Below are positions 29,842-38,042 of a DNA stretch of 38,112 nt, piece after piece (position 1 is the stretch's first letter; every line of letters begins with the position of its first letter). The stretch spans positions 1-38,112 of the forward strand of contig JAAYBB010000015.1 of the NCBI GenBank assembly GCA_012719075.1, written 5' to 3'. The notes beneath the pieces were generated by a model. That model had not been told where the DNA came from, did no database searches, and worked only from the letters and a program-made list of their open reading frames with translations. Source of the DNA: Clostridiales bacterium. GTDB lineage: Bacteria > Bacillota > Clostridia > Oscillospirales > Feifaniaceae. Made by a program: the position numbers and the translations under genes.

Positions 29842-30390
29842 GCGTCAGGGAGGGAGGATACGGGGATCTTGACGGTGCCAAGTGGCCGGGTTGGCGGCCC
29901 GGCACCCGGGGCAGGGGCATGCCGGCCTGGTGTTGTCAGGTGATCCGGCTTGCGGTTAGGCAGCGGGGGCGTGCCGGCCCGGTCTTGTCAAGCGGTCCGC
30001 TGACGGGTTGGCGTCAGGGAGGGAGGATACGGGGATCTTGACGGTGCCAAGTGGCCGGGTTGGCGGCCCGGCACCCGGGGCGGGGGCGCGCCGGCCTAGT
30101 GTTGTCAGGTGATCCGGCTTGCGGGTTGGCGTCAGGGGGCGGGGGCGTGCCGGCCCGGTCTTGTCAGGTGATCCGTTTGGCAGGCCGGCGTCAGGGAGGA
30201 GAGGATACGGGGATCTTGACGGTGCCAAGTGGACGGGTTGGCGGCCCGACACCCGGGGCAGGGGCATGCCGGCCTAGTGTTGTCAGGCGATCCGGCTGGC
30301 GGGTTGGTGGCGGGGGTCGGGGCGCGCCGGCCTGGTGCTGTCGGGCTGGTCCCGTTTGGCAGGCCGGCGTCAGGCGGCAGGGGCGTGCCA
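29842..30390. repeat. Tandem array of ~175-bp units
   Basis: Three long units start with GCGTCAGGGAGG at 29842, 30011 and 30188 (periods 169 and 177), with a fourth partial start at 30367. The first ~110 bases of units 1 and 2 are almost identical. Each unit has a potential hairpin (GGTGCC/GGCACC outside, GGCCG/CGGCC inside), followed by two related ~50-bp half-units containing TGCCGGCC and TTGTCARGYGRTCCG. Long open frames cross the array on both strands but are products of high GC. It is not CRISPR-like. 29679-29841 shows related, more decayed sequence. Confidence 0.85.
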
Positions 30391-30625
30391 TGATCGCCGC
30401 GATCGTGGTCCCAGGCGCCGCTGTTTGGCAGCCGGGCGTTCCACATCAGGGAGCGGAACGCGACATAGCGCCAGTCTATCACAGTTCGGGCGGATTTGTA
30501 ACGGTGTTTTTCTGTAGAAAAAGAAAAGCTTTTCCGGAAAGGGGCCCCGGGCGGTTGTGCGTGGAGTGGCGCGGCGCTCCCCTCCGGCCTGTTTGCGCGT
30601 GCAGGTTCCCTGACGGCCACCCGGG
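30391..30625. other. Non-coding stretch between repeat array and rsmI fragment
   Basis: No gene is supported. TTTTTC-TGTA-GAAAAA (30507-30522) and the palindrome GAAAAGCTTTTC directly after it are the only structures noted. Confidence 0.35.
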
Positions 30626-30730
30626 CAAACCCCCTTACGGCTCCCGCGCCAGCTGCAAAAACTGCGCATACACCTGAGTGGCAGGCCCAGCCGCTCGGCC
30701 GCCTGCCGCACGGCGTCGCGGCCGGTCAGC
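30626..30730 (-). pseudogene. Decayed duplicate of the rsmI 3' end
   Basis: This stretch matches 30900-31007, the last ~33 codons of rsmI plus its stop and downstream bases, at about 85% or better. The minus-strand reading gives LTGRDAVRQAAERLGLP, then a net 4-base deletion shifts the frame. No 5' part of rsmI is present. 30731-30899 has no recognised gene. Confidence 0.85.
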
Positions 30731-30907
30731 GGAGTGCACTCCCGGCCGAGTAATACCCCCAGGTACCGGACATGTGCCGGAAAAACACCGTATTTAAGTT
30801 GTTCATGTTATTATAGACGTTGAATTCGCGCCGGCGTGTCGGGCGACGGGTTGCGATCCGTTGGCACGGCAGTGTGCCCGTACAGGAGTCCCCCAACGAC
30901 AAACCCC

Positions 30908-31753
30908 TTACGGCTCCCGTGTCAGCTGCACAAACTGCGCGTACACCTGGTTGCGGGGCAGGCCCAGCCGCTCGGCCGCCTGCCGCACGGCGTCGCGGCC
31001 GGTCAGCCCCTGCGCAAGCGCCTCGCGCAGCGCCTGCTCGACCGCCTGCGGCCCCACCTCGGGGGCCGGCTCGGCCCAGCCGGCGACCACCAGCACATAC
31101 TCTCCGCGCGGCTCGGTCAGGCGCGCCAGCGCCAGCGCGCCCGACAGCGTCGTCCTGACCGTCTGCTCGTGCAGCTTGGTCATCTCGCGGCAGAGGGCGA
31201 CGTCGCGGTCGCCCAGCGCCCCGTACAGGTCCTCGAGCGTGCGCAGCAGCTTGTGGGGCGCCTCGTAGAAGACCAGCGTGCGCGGCTCCCGCCGGATGGC
31301 CTCGAGGTGGGCGGCGCGGCTGCCGCTGCCGGTGGACAAAAAGCCCTCAAAGCAAAAGCGGCCGGCCGGCAGGCCCGACAGGGCCAGCGCCGTCGTAACG
31401 GCCGAGGGGCCGGGCACCGACTCCACCGCGATGCCGGCCTCGTGGCAGCGCCCCACCAGGTCGTCGCCGGGGTCGGAGATGGCCGGCATGCCGGCGTCGG
31501 TGCAGAGCGCGCAGGTCTCGCCGGCCAGCAGCCGGGGCAGGATCTCCCCGGCCCGGCGGAGGCGGTTGTGCTCGTGGTAGCTGACCATGGGCGTGGACAG
31601 CCCCAAATGCCGCAGCAGCTTGCCGGTCACGCGGGTGTCCTCGGCGGCGATGAAGGAGACGCCGCCCAGCACCTCGGCGGCGCGCGGCGAGAGGTCGCCG
31701 AGGTTGCCGATCGGGGTGCCCACCAGATAGAGGGTCGAGGGCCTCAGTTCCAT
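30908..31753 (-). CDS. rsmI: 16S rRNA (cytidine-2'-O)-methyltransferase
   Basis: SAM-dependent enzyme that 2'-O-methylates C1402 of 16S rRNA near the ribosomal P site. The 281-residue protein has the tetrapyrrole-methylase fold: LYLVGTPIGNLGDLSPRA at the start, then EDTRVTGKLL, TDAGMPAISDPG, and VPGPSAVTTALALSGLP. The C-terminal domain ends VRQAAERLGLPRNQVYAQF. AAAGGAG precedes ATG 31753. It overlaps the upstream methyltransferase gene by 10 bases, the usual trmN6/yabB-rsmI arrangement of Firmicutes. A broken copy of its last exon-like 100 bases lies downstream. Confidence 0.96.
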   Translation of the reverse strand: MELRPSTLYLVGTPIGNLGDLSPRAAEVLGGVSFIAAEDTRVTGKLLRHLGLSTPMVSYHEHNRLRRAGEILPRLLAGETCALCTDAGMPAISDPGDDLVGRCHEAGIAVESVPGPSAVTTALALSGLPAGRFCFEGFLSTGSGSRAAHLEAIRREPRTLVFYEAPHKLLRTLEDLYGALGDRDVALCREMTKLHEQTVRTTLSGALALARLTEPRGEYVLVVAGWAEPAPEVGPQAVEQALREALAQGLTGRDAVRQAAERLGLPRNQVYAQFVQLTREP

Positions 31754-32472
31754 ACCTGTTCTCCTTTGTAGATCCGTCTGAGCTCGTCGCTCTGCCGGCC
31801 GTCTGCATCCTCGAGCAGCAGCGGCGCGCAGACCGACAGGCCGGCCGCCCCGCCCCGCCGCGCCTGCAGCAGCAACAGCGAGGGGGCGGCCCCGGCCGTC
31901 TTTTGCACAAAGCGCAGCCGCTTGGGCTCCAGCCCCTCGGCGCGCAGCGCCGAAAACAGGTCGGCCAGCCGCTCGGGGCGGTGGACCAGCACCAGCCGCC
32001 CGCCCTCGGGCAGCAGGTGGGCGGCCGCCGCGCAGACCTGCTCAAGCGTGCAGGTCAGCTCGGCGCGGGCCACATCGACGTCCGTCCGGCCCGAGAGCAG
32101 CCCCGCCCCCGCCCGCCGATAGGGCGGGTTGACCGTGACCAGCCGGAAGGCCCCGGCCGGGTAGTGGGCCCCGATGTGGCGCAGGTCGCCCTGCCGGATG
32201 TCGATGCGGCCCGACAGGCCGCACAGCGCCACCGAGCGGGCGGCCATGTCGGCGTAGTCCTGTTGCAGCTCCAGCCCGCAGAGCGAGTCGGCCGGCGAGT
32301 CGGCCAGCAGCAGCGGCACGACGCCGCTGCCGGTGCAGAGGTCGCAGACCGCCTCGCCCGGCCGGGGGCCGGCATGGGCGGCCAGCAGCACGGCGTCCAG
32401 CCCAAAGCGAAAGCCCTGCCGCTTCTGGTAGATGCGCAGGTCGCCGCGCAGCGGCTCCAGGGTCTCGTCCAT
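31744..32472 (-). CDS. TrmN6-type tRNA1(Val) (adenine-N6)-methyltransferase family protein
   Basis: A 242-residue Rossmann-fold SAM methyltransferase. Motif I is DLCTGSGVVPLLLA (44-57) and the N6-adenine catalytic motif NPPY is at 115-118. The start DLRIYQKRQGFRFGLDAVLLAA matches the YabB/TrmN6 family, which methylates A37 of tRNA1(Val) in E. coli. The target in Firmicutes is less well established. GAGGTG precedes ATG 32472. It is translationally coupled to rsmI through a 10-base overlap. Confidence 0.88.
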   Translation of the reverse strand: MDETLEPLRGDLRIYQKRQGFRFGLDAVLLAAHAGPRPGEAVCDLCTGSGVVPLLLADSPADSLCGLELQQDYADMAARSVALCGLSGRIDIRQGDLRHIGAHYPAGAFRLVTVNPPYRRAGAGLLSGRTDVDVARAELTCTLEQVCAAAAHLLPEGGRLVLVHRPERLADLFSALRAEGLEPKRLRFVQKTAGAAPSLLLLQARRGGAAGLSVCAPLLLEDADGRQSDELRRIYKGEQVWN

Positions 32473-32562
32473 GCGGATCGGTCACCTCGCCTTCAAATCG
32501 GCCGGCGCCATGCCGGCAGCCGTCTGTTGCAGCCTCGGGCCGCAGCGCCCGGGGCCCCTTAA

Positions 32563-32599
32563 ATGAGCCGGGGGCCTGTGCGACAGGCCCCCGGCTCAT
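32563..32599 (-). terminator. Hairpin terminator of the ferredoxin gene
   Basis: A perfect 16-bp stem, ATGAGCCGGGGGCCTG (32563-32578) with 32584-32599, around 5 bases. On the minus strand only TTTAA follows, so the T run is weak. It lies 20 bases after the ferredoxin stop. Confidence 0.7.
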
Positions 32600-32619
32600 A
32601 ACGCATGTAGCTTGGGCAG

Positions 32620-32790
32620 TTACGCCTTCTCAGGGGCGCCCACGGGGCAGACGCCGGCGCAGACGCCGCACTCGATGCAGGTGGCCGCATCGATCACATA
32701 CTTGTCGCCGCCGTTGGAGATGGCGTTGACGGGACACTCGGGCTCGCAGGCGCCGCAGGAAATGCAGGACTCCTTAATCACATAGGCCAT
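32620..32790 (-). CDS. 2[4Fe-4S] ferredoxin
   Basis: Clostridial-type low-potential electron carrier of 56 residues. Two cluster motifs are complete: CISCGACEPECP and CIECGVCAGVCP, each giving three ligands to one cluster and one to the other. MAYVIKESC is the usual start. GGAGG lies about 9 bases before ATG 32790, and a good promoter lies just upstream, so it is a single-gene transcript. In an anaerobe it would feed hydrogenases, Rnf or oxidoreductases, and could supply electrons to NrdG-type radical SAM enzymes. Confidence 0.97.
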   Translation of the reverse strand: MAYVIKESCISCGACEPECPVNAISNGGDKYVIDAATCIECGVCAGVCPVGAPEKA

Positions 32791-32821
32791 GGGGACGTAC
32801 CTCCTCTTTTTATGTACTCTC

Positions 32822-32850
32822 ATTGTAATCGTATCGCCTGTAAAAATCAA
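32822..32850 (-). promoter_or_regulatory. Sigma-A promoter of the ferredoxin gene
   Basis: Minus-strand -35 TTGATT (32845-32850), 17-bp spacer, -10 TACAAT (32822-32827). Transcription starts about 25 bases before the ribosome site. Confidence 0.75.
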
Positions 32851-32883
32851 TAGGTTTGAAGGCTCTAACATGGTGGGTGCTGG

Positions 32884-32899
32884 AAAAAGCGGGTGCCGC
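32884..32899 (-). terminator. Short terminator after the S41 protease gene
   Basis: The minus strand reads GCGG-CAC-CCGC followed by TTTTT, 11 bases after the stop. The stem is only 4 bp. Confidence 0.4.
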
Positions 32900-32910
32900 G
32901 CCCAGGCGGA

Positions 32911-34419
32911 TCAGGCCGCCGTAATCAGCTCCACGGCCCTGGCCATCTGGTCGTCGTTTTGCAGCTGAAGGTCCTTGACCAGGTTGACCAGGTCGGTGAT
33001 CGACTCAAAGGTCTCCCTTGTGAGGGTGCCGGTCTCCTCGAGCCCCATGCCGCGCTGGTAGATGCGCAGGGCCTCCTCGGTGCTCTGGTCGAACAGCGGG
33101 TCGGCCTGGCTCATCAGGCCCAGCAGCACCTGCCGCTGCTCGAGCGCCTCGACCACCTCGCTCTCGGCGCCCGGCGCCACCTGCTCAAAGTTGTCGTGCG
33201 CAAAGCGGATAAAGGCCGGCAGCGGGCGGGGCGTGGTGCTGTTTTGCACCGGCAGGTCGGGGGTCACGCCCACGTCGTGGTAGGCGGTGCCCTTGGGCGA
33301 GAGCAGCTGCATGACCGTGATCAGCGCAAAGCTGCCGTCCTCGAGCGGGAAGTAGGACTGGCCGATGGCCTTGCCGAAGGTCTGCTGCCCCACCACCTTG
33401 GCCAGGCCAAAGTCCTGCAGCGCGATGGCCATCAGCTCGGCGGCCGAGGCGGTCTGCTCGTCGACCAGGATGACGATGCGGTCGGTCTCGATGCCGCGGC
33501 CGGAGGTCTTGTACGCCTCGTTGTCCTCCTCATTGCGGGTCACGACGGTGCAGATGGTCCGGTCCTCTTCGGGCACCAGCCAGTTGATGATGTCCAGCAC
33601 CACCGTGAAGTCGCCGCCCGGGTTGCCCCGCAGGTCGAACAGCAGGCGGTCGACGCCCAGCTCCAGGCACGCGTTTTTGAACTCCACAAACTCGAGGTAG
33701 GTCAAAAAGCCCACAAAGTCGTGGATGCGGCAGTCGGCGTAGCGCTCGGTTTTACCGTCCGCAGTGGTGAACTCCTTGAAGGTCCACTGGACCGTCTCGA
33801 CGACCAGGCGCTCCCGCACCATGTCGAACTGCAGCATCTCGCCGGTGGCGGCGCGGTAGACGGCGTAGGAGACCGGCGTGCCGACCTCGCCGCGCGAGAA
33901 CTCGGTCAGCGCCGCCGCCGTGAGGTTGAGCACGCTGTGCCCGTCGATCGAGAGGATCTGGTCGCCGGGCAGCATGCCGGCCCGCGCGGCCGCGCAGTCG
34001 CCGGAGATCAGGCTGTCCACCAGGATGCGGCCGCCCTCCTCGACGATTGAGGCGCCGATGCCGCCGTAGATCTTGGCGTTCTCCTCGGCCTCGGCCCCCT
34101 CGGGCGAGAGGTAGCGGCCGTAGGGGTCGGCGCCCGAGAGCAGCGCGTCGGTCAGCATGGCAAACCGCTCGGGGTCCTGCTCGAGCAGCACGCGGAAGGC
34201 GTCCAGCAGCGCCTGCTCGCGATCCCGCTCGACGTAGTAGTTGTCGACATAGAGGTCGAGGATCTCCACAAACTTCTCGTAGCTCTTGTCCTCGGCGGGT
34301 GCCGCCTCGGCGGCCGGCGCCGGCTGCGGCAGGGTCTCCTGCGCCAGGGCGGGCAGGCAAGGCGGGCAGAGCAGCAGCGCCAGCAGCAGGGCCAGCGCGC
34401 CGTGCAGGGACTTTTTCAT
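32911..34419 (-). CDS. S41 family carboxyl-terminal processing peptidase
   Basis: Secreted or membrane-tethered serine protease of the CtpA/Prc family. The 502-residue precursor has a signal peptide (MKKSLHGALALLLALLL, cleavage likely after ALA near 26), an N-terminal helical region, and a PDZ domain (about 112-205; GIGASIVEEGGRILV, AGMLPGDQILSIDG). The S41 catalytic core follows with DLRGNPGG (262-269), nucleophile Ser325 in TASAAEL and general base Lys350 in TFGKAIGQ. The C-terminal ~70 residues resemble a peptidoglycan-binding domain. ATG 34419 is fixed by AGGAG and the signal peptide; the much longer frame overlaps argS on the same strand. It follows argS by 50 bases. Confidence 0.93.
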   Translation of the reverse strand: MKKSLHGALALLLALLLCPPCLPALAQETLPQPAPAAEAAPAEDKSYEKFVEILDLYVDNYYVERDREQALLDAFRVLLEQDPERFAMLTDALLSGADPYGRYLSPEGAEAEENAKIYGGIGASIVEEGGRILVDSLISGDCAAARAGMLPGDQILSIDGHSVLNLTAAALTEFSRGEVGTPVSYAVYRAATGEMLQFDMVRERLVVETVQWTFKEFTTADGKTERYADCRIHDFVGFLTYLEFVEFKNACLELGVDRLLFDLRGNPGGDFTVVLDIINWLVPEEDRTICTVVTRNEEDNEAYKTSGRGIETDRIVILVDEQTASAAELMAIALQDFGLAKVVGQQTFGKAIGQSYFPLEDGSFALITVMQLLSPKGTAYHDVGVTPDLPVQNSTTPRPLPAFIRFAHDNFEQVAPGAESEVVEALEQRQVLLGLMSQADPLFDQSTEEALRIYQRGMGLEETGTLTRETFESITDLVNLVKDLQLQNDDQMARAVELITAA

Positions 34420-34469
34420 GGGGTTCACTCCTGTTGTTGGTGGGGTTCCAAGGGGCCTGTCCCGCGGCG

Positions 34470-36164
34470 CTACATGCGCTCGGGGCAGGTGACCTTGAGG
34501 ATGCCAAGCGTATTGCGCAGCACCTGTCCCGTCAGCTGGCAGAGCTTGAGGCGGGCCTGCATCAGGGCCTCCTGCTCGCCGCGCACGTGGCAGGCGGTGT
34601 AAAAGCGGTGGAACAGCGAGGCCGCCTCGCTGACGTACTTGGTCAGCCGGCTGGGGTCGAGGTCGCGGGCGGCCAGGATGAGCTGCTGCGGGAAGTCGCC
34701 CAGGTGGCGGATCAGGTCCCGCTCCTCCTCGGCCACCAGCAGCCGCAGGTCGAGCGAATCGGCCGGCCGCGGCGTGACGCCCTCGGCCGCGAGGTTGCGC
34801 AGGATGCTGCAGATGCGCGCGTGGGCGTACTGCACATAGTAGACCGGGTTGTCGTTCTCCTGCTTGACCGCGAGGTCGAGGTCGAAGTCCATGGCCGTGT
34901 CGTTCTGGCGCGAGCAGAAGAAAAAGCGGGCGGCGTCGACCGGGATCTCGTCGAGCAGGTCGGCCAGCGAGACCGCCTTGCCGGTGCGCTTGCTCATGCG
35001 CACGACCTCGCCGTCGCGCAGCAGCCGCACGAACTGGATCAGCACAAAGCGCAGCCGCTCGGGGTCGATGCCCAGCGCCGCCATGCCGGCCTTGAAGCGG
35101 ATGCTGTGGCCGTGGTGGTCGGCCCCGAAGATGTCGATGACCTCGTCGAAGCCGCGCGTGACGAACTTGTTGTGGTGGTAGGCGATGTCGGCCGCGTAAT
35201 AGGTGTAGAAGCCGTTGGACTTGCGCAGCACGTCGTCCTTCTCGACGCCGTAGCGCGAGGCGGCAAACCACAGGGCGCCGTCCTGCTCGTAGAGGGCGCC
35301 GTTTTTGTCCAGCCTGTCGAGGGTCTGCTCGACGGCGCCGGTCTCGTAGAGCGAGGATTCGGGGAAGAAGACGTCGTGGCGGATGCGGTAGCGGGCCAGG
35401 TCGGCCTTCATGCGGGCGATGTTCTGCTCCAGCGCAAAGTCGCGCAGCTCGGCCACGCGGGCCCCCTCGTCGGCCTCCGCCAGCTTGTCCCCGTACAGCT
35501 CGAGGTAGCGGCGGGCGTTTTCGATCACGTCCTCGCCGTGGTAGCCGTCCTCGGGCATGGGGTAGCGGTCGGGGTCGCCCAGCAGCTCGAAGTAGCGCGC
35601 CTGCATCGTGCGGCCCAGCAGGTCGACCTGGTTGCCGGCGTCGTTGAGGTAGAACTCCCGCGTGACGTCACAGCCTGTCCACTCCAGGATGGTCGAGAGC
35701 GTGTCGCCCAGCACGCCGCCGCGGGCGTTGCCCAGGTGCATCGGGCCGGTGGGGTTGGCCGAGACGTACTCGACCTGGACCTTTCGCCCGCGGCCGCCCT
35801 CGCTCTTGCCGTAGTCGTCGCCGGCCTGCTCGATGGCCAGCAGCGTGTCGGCGTACCAGTCTGCGCTCAGGCGCAGGTTGACAAAGCCGGGCCCGGCCAC
35901 CTCGGCGGCGGCGACGGTGCCCGAGAGGTCCAGCTCGCCCGCCACGGCCTCGGCGATCTTGTGCGGCGGCAGGCCGAGCGGCTTTGCCCAGACCATGGCG
36001 AAGTTGGAGGCCAGGTCGCCCCGCCCCTTTTCACGCGGCTCGCTCACGTCGAACTGCCCGGGCGCGCCGGCCGGCAGCGCCCCGGTGACCACGGCCTGTT
36101 CGTAAGCGGCCAAAATGGCCGCGCGGGCGGCGTCGGCCGCAAGCTGTCTTGGGTTTTTCGGCAT
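34470..36164 (-). CDS. argS: Arginyl-tRNA synthetase
   Basis: Class I aminoacyl-tRNA synthetase that charges tRNA-Arg. At 564 residues it is of normal length. The N-terminal additional domain (about 1-115) precedes the catalytic domain with the HIGH-like motif HLGNARGG (143-150) and the KMSKS-like MSKRTGKAV (390-398). The DALR anticodon-binding domain fills the C-terminus. GGAGGAG lies shortly before ATG 36164. It lies 25 bases behind the DUF1934 gene, a common pairing in Firmicutes. The only tRNA-Arg gene in the window is at 24 kb. Confidence 0.97.
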   Translation of the reverse strand: MPKNPRQLAADAARAAILAAYEQAVVTGALPAGAPGQFDVSEPREKGRGDLASNFAMVWAKPLGLPPHKIAEAVAGELDLSGTVAAAEVAGPGFVNLRLSADWYADTLLAIEQAGDDYGKSEGGRGRKVQVEYVSANPTGPMHLGNARGGVLGDTLSTILEWTGCDVTREFYLNDAGNQVDLLGRTMQARYFELLGDPDRYPMPEDGYHGEDVIENARRYLELYGDKLAEADEGARVAELRDFALEQNIARMKADLARYRIRHDVFFPESSLYETGAVEQTLDRLDKNGALYEQDGALWFAASRYGVEKDDVLRKSNGFYTYYAADIAYHHNKFVTRGFDEVIDIFGADHHGHSIRFKAGMAALGIDPERLRFVLIQFVRLLRDGEVVRMSKRTGKAVSLADLLDEIPVDAARFFFCSRQNDTAMDFDLDLAVKQENDNPVYYVQYAHARICSILRNLAAEGVTPRPADSLDLRLLVAEEERDLIRHLGDFPQQLILAARDLDPSRLTKYVSEAASLFHRFYTACHVRGEQEALMQARLKLCQLTGQVLRNTLGILKVTCPERM

Positions 36165-36189
36165 GGTGTTCTCCTCCTCGCGGCCGGTC

Positions 36190-36660
36190 TCAGGTGAGGG
36201 GCCGGGCCTCTTTTATTTTAATCAAAAAGTTGTTTTTGCTCATAAACTGGCTGTTGAGCTCGAGCTGGTAGTCCACAAACAGCGATCCGCCGCAGTCGTC
36301 CAGCCGGTTGATGACCTTGAAGGCGTCGACGGTCAGCGTCATGTCCCCCTCCTCGACGTTGTAGAGGCCGCTGTTGCGCTTGCCCTGCTCAAAGACGAGG
36401 GAGGAGCTGACGTCGCCCACGCGGGTCAGGGTCACGCGGTTGTTGGACTCCACCAGAATGGTGGTCCGGGTGCCCTCGAGGCCGGTCACCTCGGTCTCGT
36501 CGTAGACGATGACATAGGCGTCCCCCTGCCGCTCAAACCGCCCGTCGGTGATCAGCTCGATCTGCTCCCGGTCGTCAAAGTCCTCGAAGTACTGCCGCCC
36601 CCGAATGGTGATGACGGCGTTGTTCGGCTTTCGGCGTTTGGCCCTGGCCGGTTTCTTCAA
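36190..36660 (-). CDS. DUF1934 (YwiB family) beta-barrel protein
   Basis: A 156-residue protein of the DUF1934/YwiB family, predicted as a small calycin-like beta barrel of unknown role. A basic start (KKPARAKRRK) leads to VITIRGRQYF, ELITDGRFERQGDAYVIVYDE and VTLTRVGDVSSSLVFEQGKR, and it ends NFLIKIKEA. The start is TTG 36660, supported by AAGGAGG about 7-9 bases upstream. It sits directly before argS, where this family is usually found. A hairpin separates it from murI. Confidence 0.85.
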   Translation of the reverse strand: MKKPARAKRRKPNNAVITIRGRQYFEDFDDREQIELITDGRFERQGDAYVIVYDETEVTGLEGTRTTILVESNNRVTLTRVGDVSSSLVFEQGKRNSGLYNVEEGDMTLTVDAFKVINRLDDCGGSLFVDYQLELNSQFMSKNNFLIKIKEARPLT

Positions 36661-36698
36661 GCGGCCACCTCCTTCCTGTCGATGGGTGTCGTATGGGG

Positions 36699-36716
36699 CC
36701 GGGCGGTCCCGCCCGG
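36699..36716 (-). other. Intercistronic hairpin between murI and the DUF1934 gene
   Basis: CCGGGCG-GTCC-CGCCCGG lies in the 63-base gap. No T run follows, so it likely affects mRNA stability and does not end transcription. Confidence 0.5.
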
Positions 36717-36723
36717 TGGGATG

Positions 36724-37539
36724 TCAATAGTTTTCAATGTCGACGCGCGTGGCCTCGCCCTGCACCGGGCCGCCCAGGAACATGCCGGCGTGCTGCAGAA
36801 AGTTCTGCGCCGAGTCGCTGACGTAGTAGCGCTCGGTGCCGGGGGTGCCGGCCTCGCGCAGGCCGCCGGTCTCCTGCAGCAGCGCCCGCAGGTCGCGCAC
36901 GGTCTCGTGGCCCGGGTCGATCAGCGCCACCTGCGGCCCGCAGGCCGCGCGGAAGATGTCGGTCAGCAGCGGGTAGTGGGTGCAGCCCAAAATCAGCGTG
37001 TCGATGTCCTGTGCCAGCAGCGGGGCCACGTACTCCTGCACCAGCAGCTCGGTCACGGTGGCGCCGGGGGCAAAGCGCCCGTCCTCCACCAGCGGCACCA
37101 GCAGCGGGCAGGCCCTTGCGGGCACGAGCAGCTCGGGGTTGATGGCCAGCAGCCCGCGCTGAAAGGTCTCGCTTCGGATCGTGGCATTGGTGCCGATCAC
37201 CCCCACCCGGCCGTTGCGCGTGGCGGCGGCCGCCGCCCGGACCGTGCTGTCGATCACGCCGAGGACCGGGGCCTGCACGGCCTGCTGCAGCTGGGGCAGC
37301 GCCACCGAGCTCACGGTGCCGCAGGCCACCACCACGCACTTGAGGCTGTGCGCCATCAGAAAGCGCAAATCCTGCAGCGCGTACCGCAGAATGGTCTCGG
37401 CGCTCCGGGTGCCGTAGGGGACCCGGCCGGTGTCTCCGAAGTAGACGACGTCCTCGTCCGGCAGCAGCCTGCGTAGCGCCTGGACCGCCGTCAGCCCCCC
37501 GAGGCCGGAATCAAATACGCCGATGGCGCGGTTATCCAT
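36724..37539 (-). CDS. murI: Glutamate racemase
   Basis: Makes D-glutamate for peptidoglycan by interconverting L- and D-glutamate. The 271-residue protein begins IGVFDSGLGGLT with Asp10/Ser11 of the active site. The two catalytic cysteines are Cys73 in VVACGTVSS and Cys186 in LGCTHYPLL, with His188. Many family members have Asn after the first cysteine; here it is Gly74, a variant seen in some Clostridia. AGGAGGTG lies about 9 bases before ATG 37539. It heads the run to DUF1934, argS and the S41 protease. Confidence 0.95.
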   Translation of the reverse strand: MDNRAIGVFDSGLGGLTAVQALRRLLPDEDVVYFGDTGRVPYGTRSAETILRYALQDLRFLMAHSLKCVVVACGTVSSVALPQLQQAVQAPVLGVIDSTVRAAAAATRNGRVGVIGTNATIRSETFQRGLLAINPELLVPARACPLLVPLVEDGRFAPGATVTELLVQEYVAPLLAQDIDTLILGCTHYPLLTDIFRAACGPQVALIDPGHETVRDLRALLQETGGLREAGTPGTERYYVSDSAQNFLQHAGMFLGGPVQGEATRVDIENY

Positions 37540-37572
37540 AAATGCGGCACCTCCTGATGGTTGCAAGCTTAA

Positions 37573-37601
37573 ATTATACCATAGGTATGCCGCCCGCACA
37601 A
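37573..37601 (-). promoter_or_regulatory. Promoter of the murI gene run
   Basis: Minus-strand -10 TATAAT (37573-37578) with TGG extension, 17-bp spacer and a partial -35 TTGTGC (37596-37601). The start codon is about 27 bases below the expected transcription start. Confidence 0.7.
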
Positions 37602-37670
37602 GCAAAATGCGCAAACCCGCACGAGGGGGCGACAGGCAGGGCGCCGGGCCGCCTGGAGTGGGCCTTTGCC

Positions 37671-37720
37671 TTGGTCCTTGGCCCTTGGTCCTTGGCCCTT
37701 GGTCCTTGGCCCTGGTCCTT
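37671..37720. repeat. 14-bp minisatellite
   Basis: Three perfect copies of TTGGTCCTTGGCCC (37671-37684, 37685-37698, 37699-37712) and a partial fourth. It lies in a gene-free stretch upstream of murI; 37721-37949 shows nothing else I can name. Confidence 0.85.
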
Positions 37721-37949
37721 GCATTCCAGGTCAGGTCCCGCCCGACCCACCGGCTTTTTACGGTCGCCTTCGTGAGACTTGGCCACAGAAAGGCTGCCCC
37801 CTTATCCAGCCGCCCCTGAAAGGCTGCCGGTACAGGGTTGTCCAGGCACGCTGCTACCGGCCTTATTCCTCGCTCCCCCCTTAATAAGGTCGCGGCCACG
37901 GGCCGCAGGGCAGGAGGGTTTCGCGGCCTGCGGGCCGTAGGAGAAGGTC

Positions 37950-38042
37950 GTGCTTTTGAGCGGCAAAAGCACCAAAACCGCCTCCTTTTGCGGCGGGCAA
38001 AAGGAGGCAAAAGCCGCCGGGGGTTATTGCGAGACCCCCCGG
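37950..38042. other. Cluster of three hairpins at the window end
   Basis: GTGCTTTTG/CAAAAGCAC (37950-37958 with 37964-37972), GCCTCCTTTTG/CAAAAGGAGGC (37980-37990 with 37998-38008) and CCGGGGGT/ACCCCCCGG (38017-38024 with 38034-38042) follow each other closely. The first two share CTTTTG tips. They may be terminators of a gene beyond the window or part of a repeated intergenic element. Confidence 0.55.

Noticed and set aside
29842-30390. CRISPR array
   Set aside because: Units are ~170-179 bp, similar along most of their length, without short constant repeats and unique spacers, and no cas genes are near.
29163-30677. Open frames across the tandem repeat array on both strands
   Set aside because: They change composition at each repeat, have no ribosome sites and no conserved domain. 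Stop-free frames are expected at this GC content.
32911-35271. 786-codon version of the S41 protease
   Set aside because: The extension lies within argS in another frame and has no domain. The signal peptide and ribosome site place the start at 34419.
34047-36197. 716-codon frame opposite argS and the S41 gene
   Set aside because: Crosses two well-supported genes; composition is typical of an antisense shadow.
36724-38010. Extended 428-codon version of murI
   Set aside because: The extra N-terminus crosses the murI promoter and the 14-bp minisatellite. ATG 37539 has the proper ribosome site and family start.
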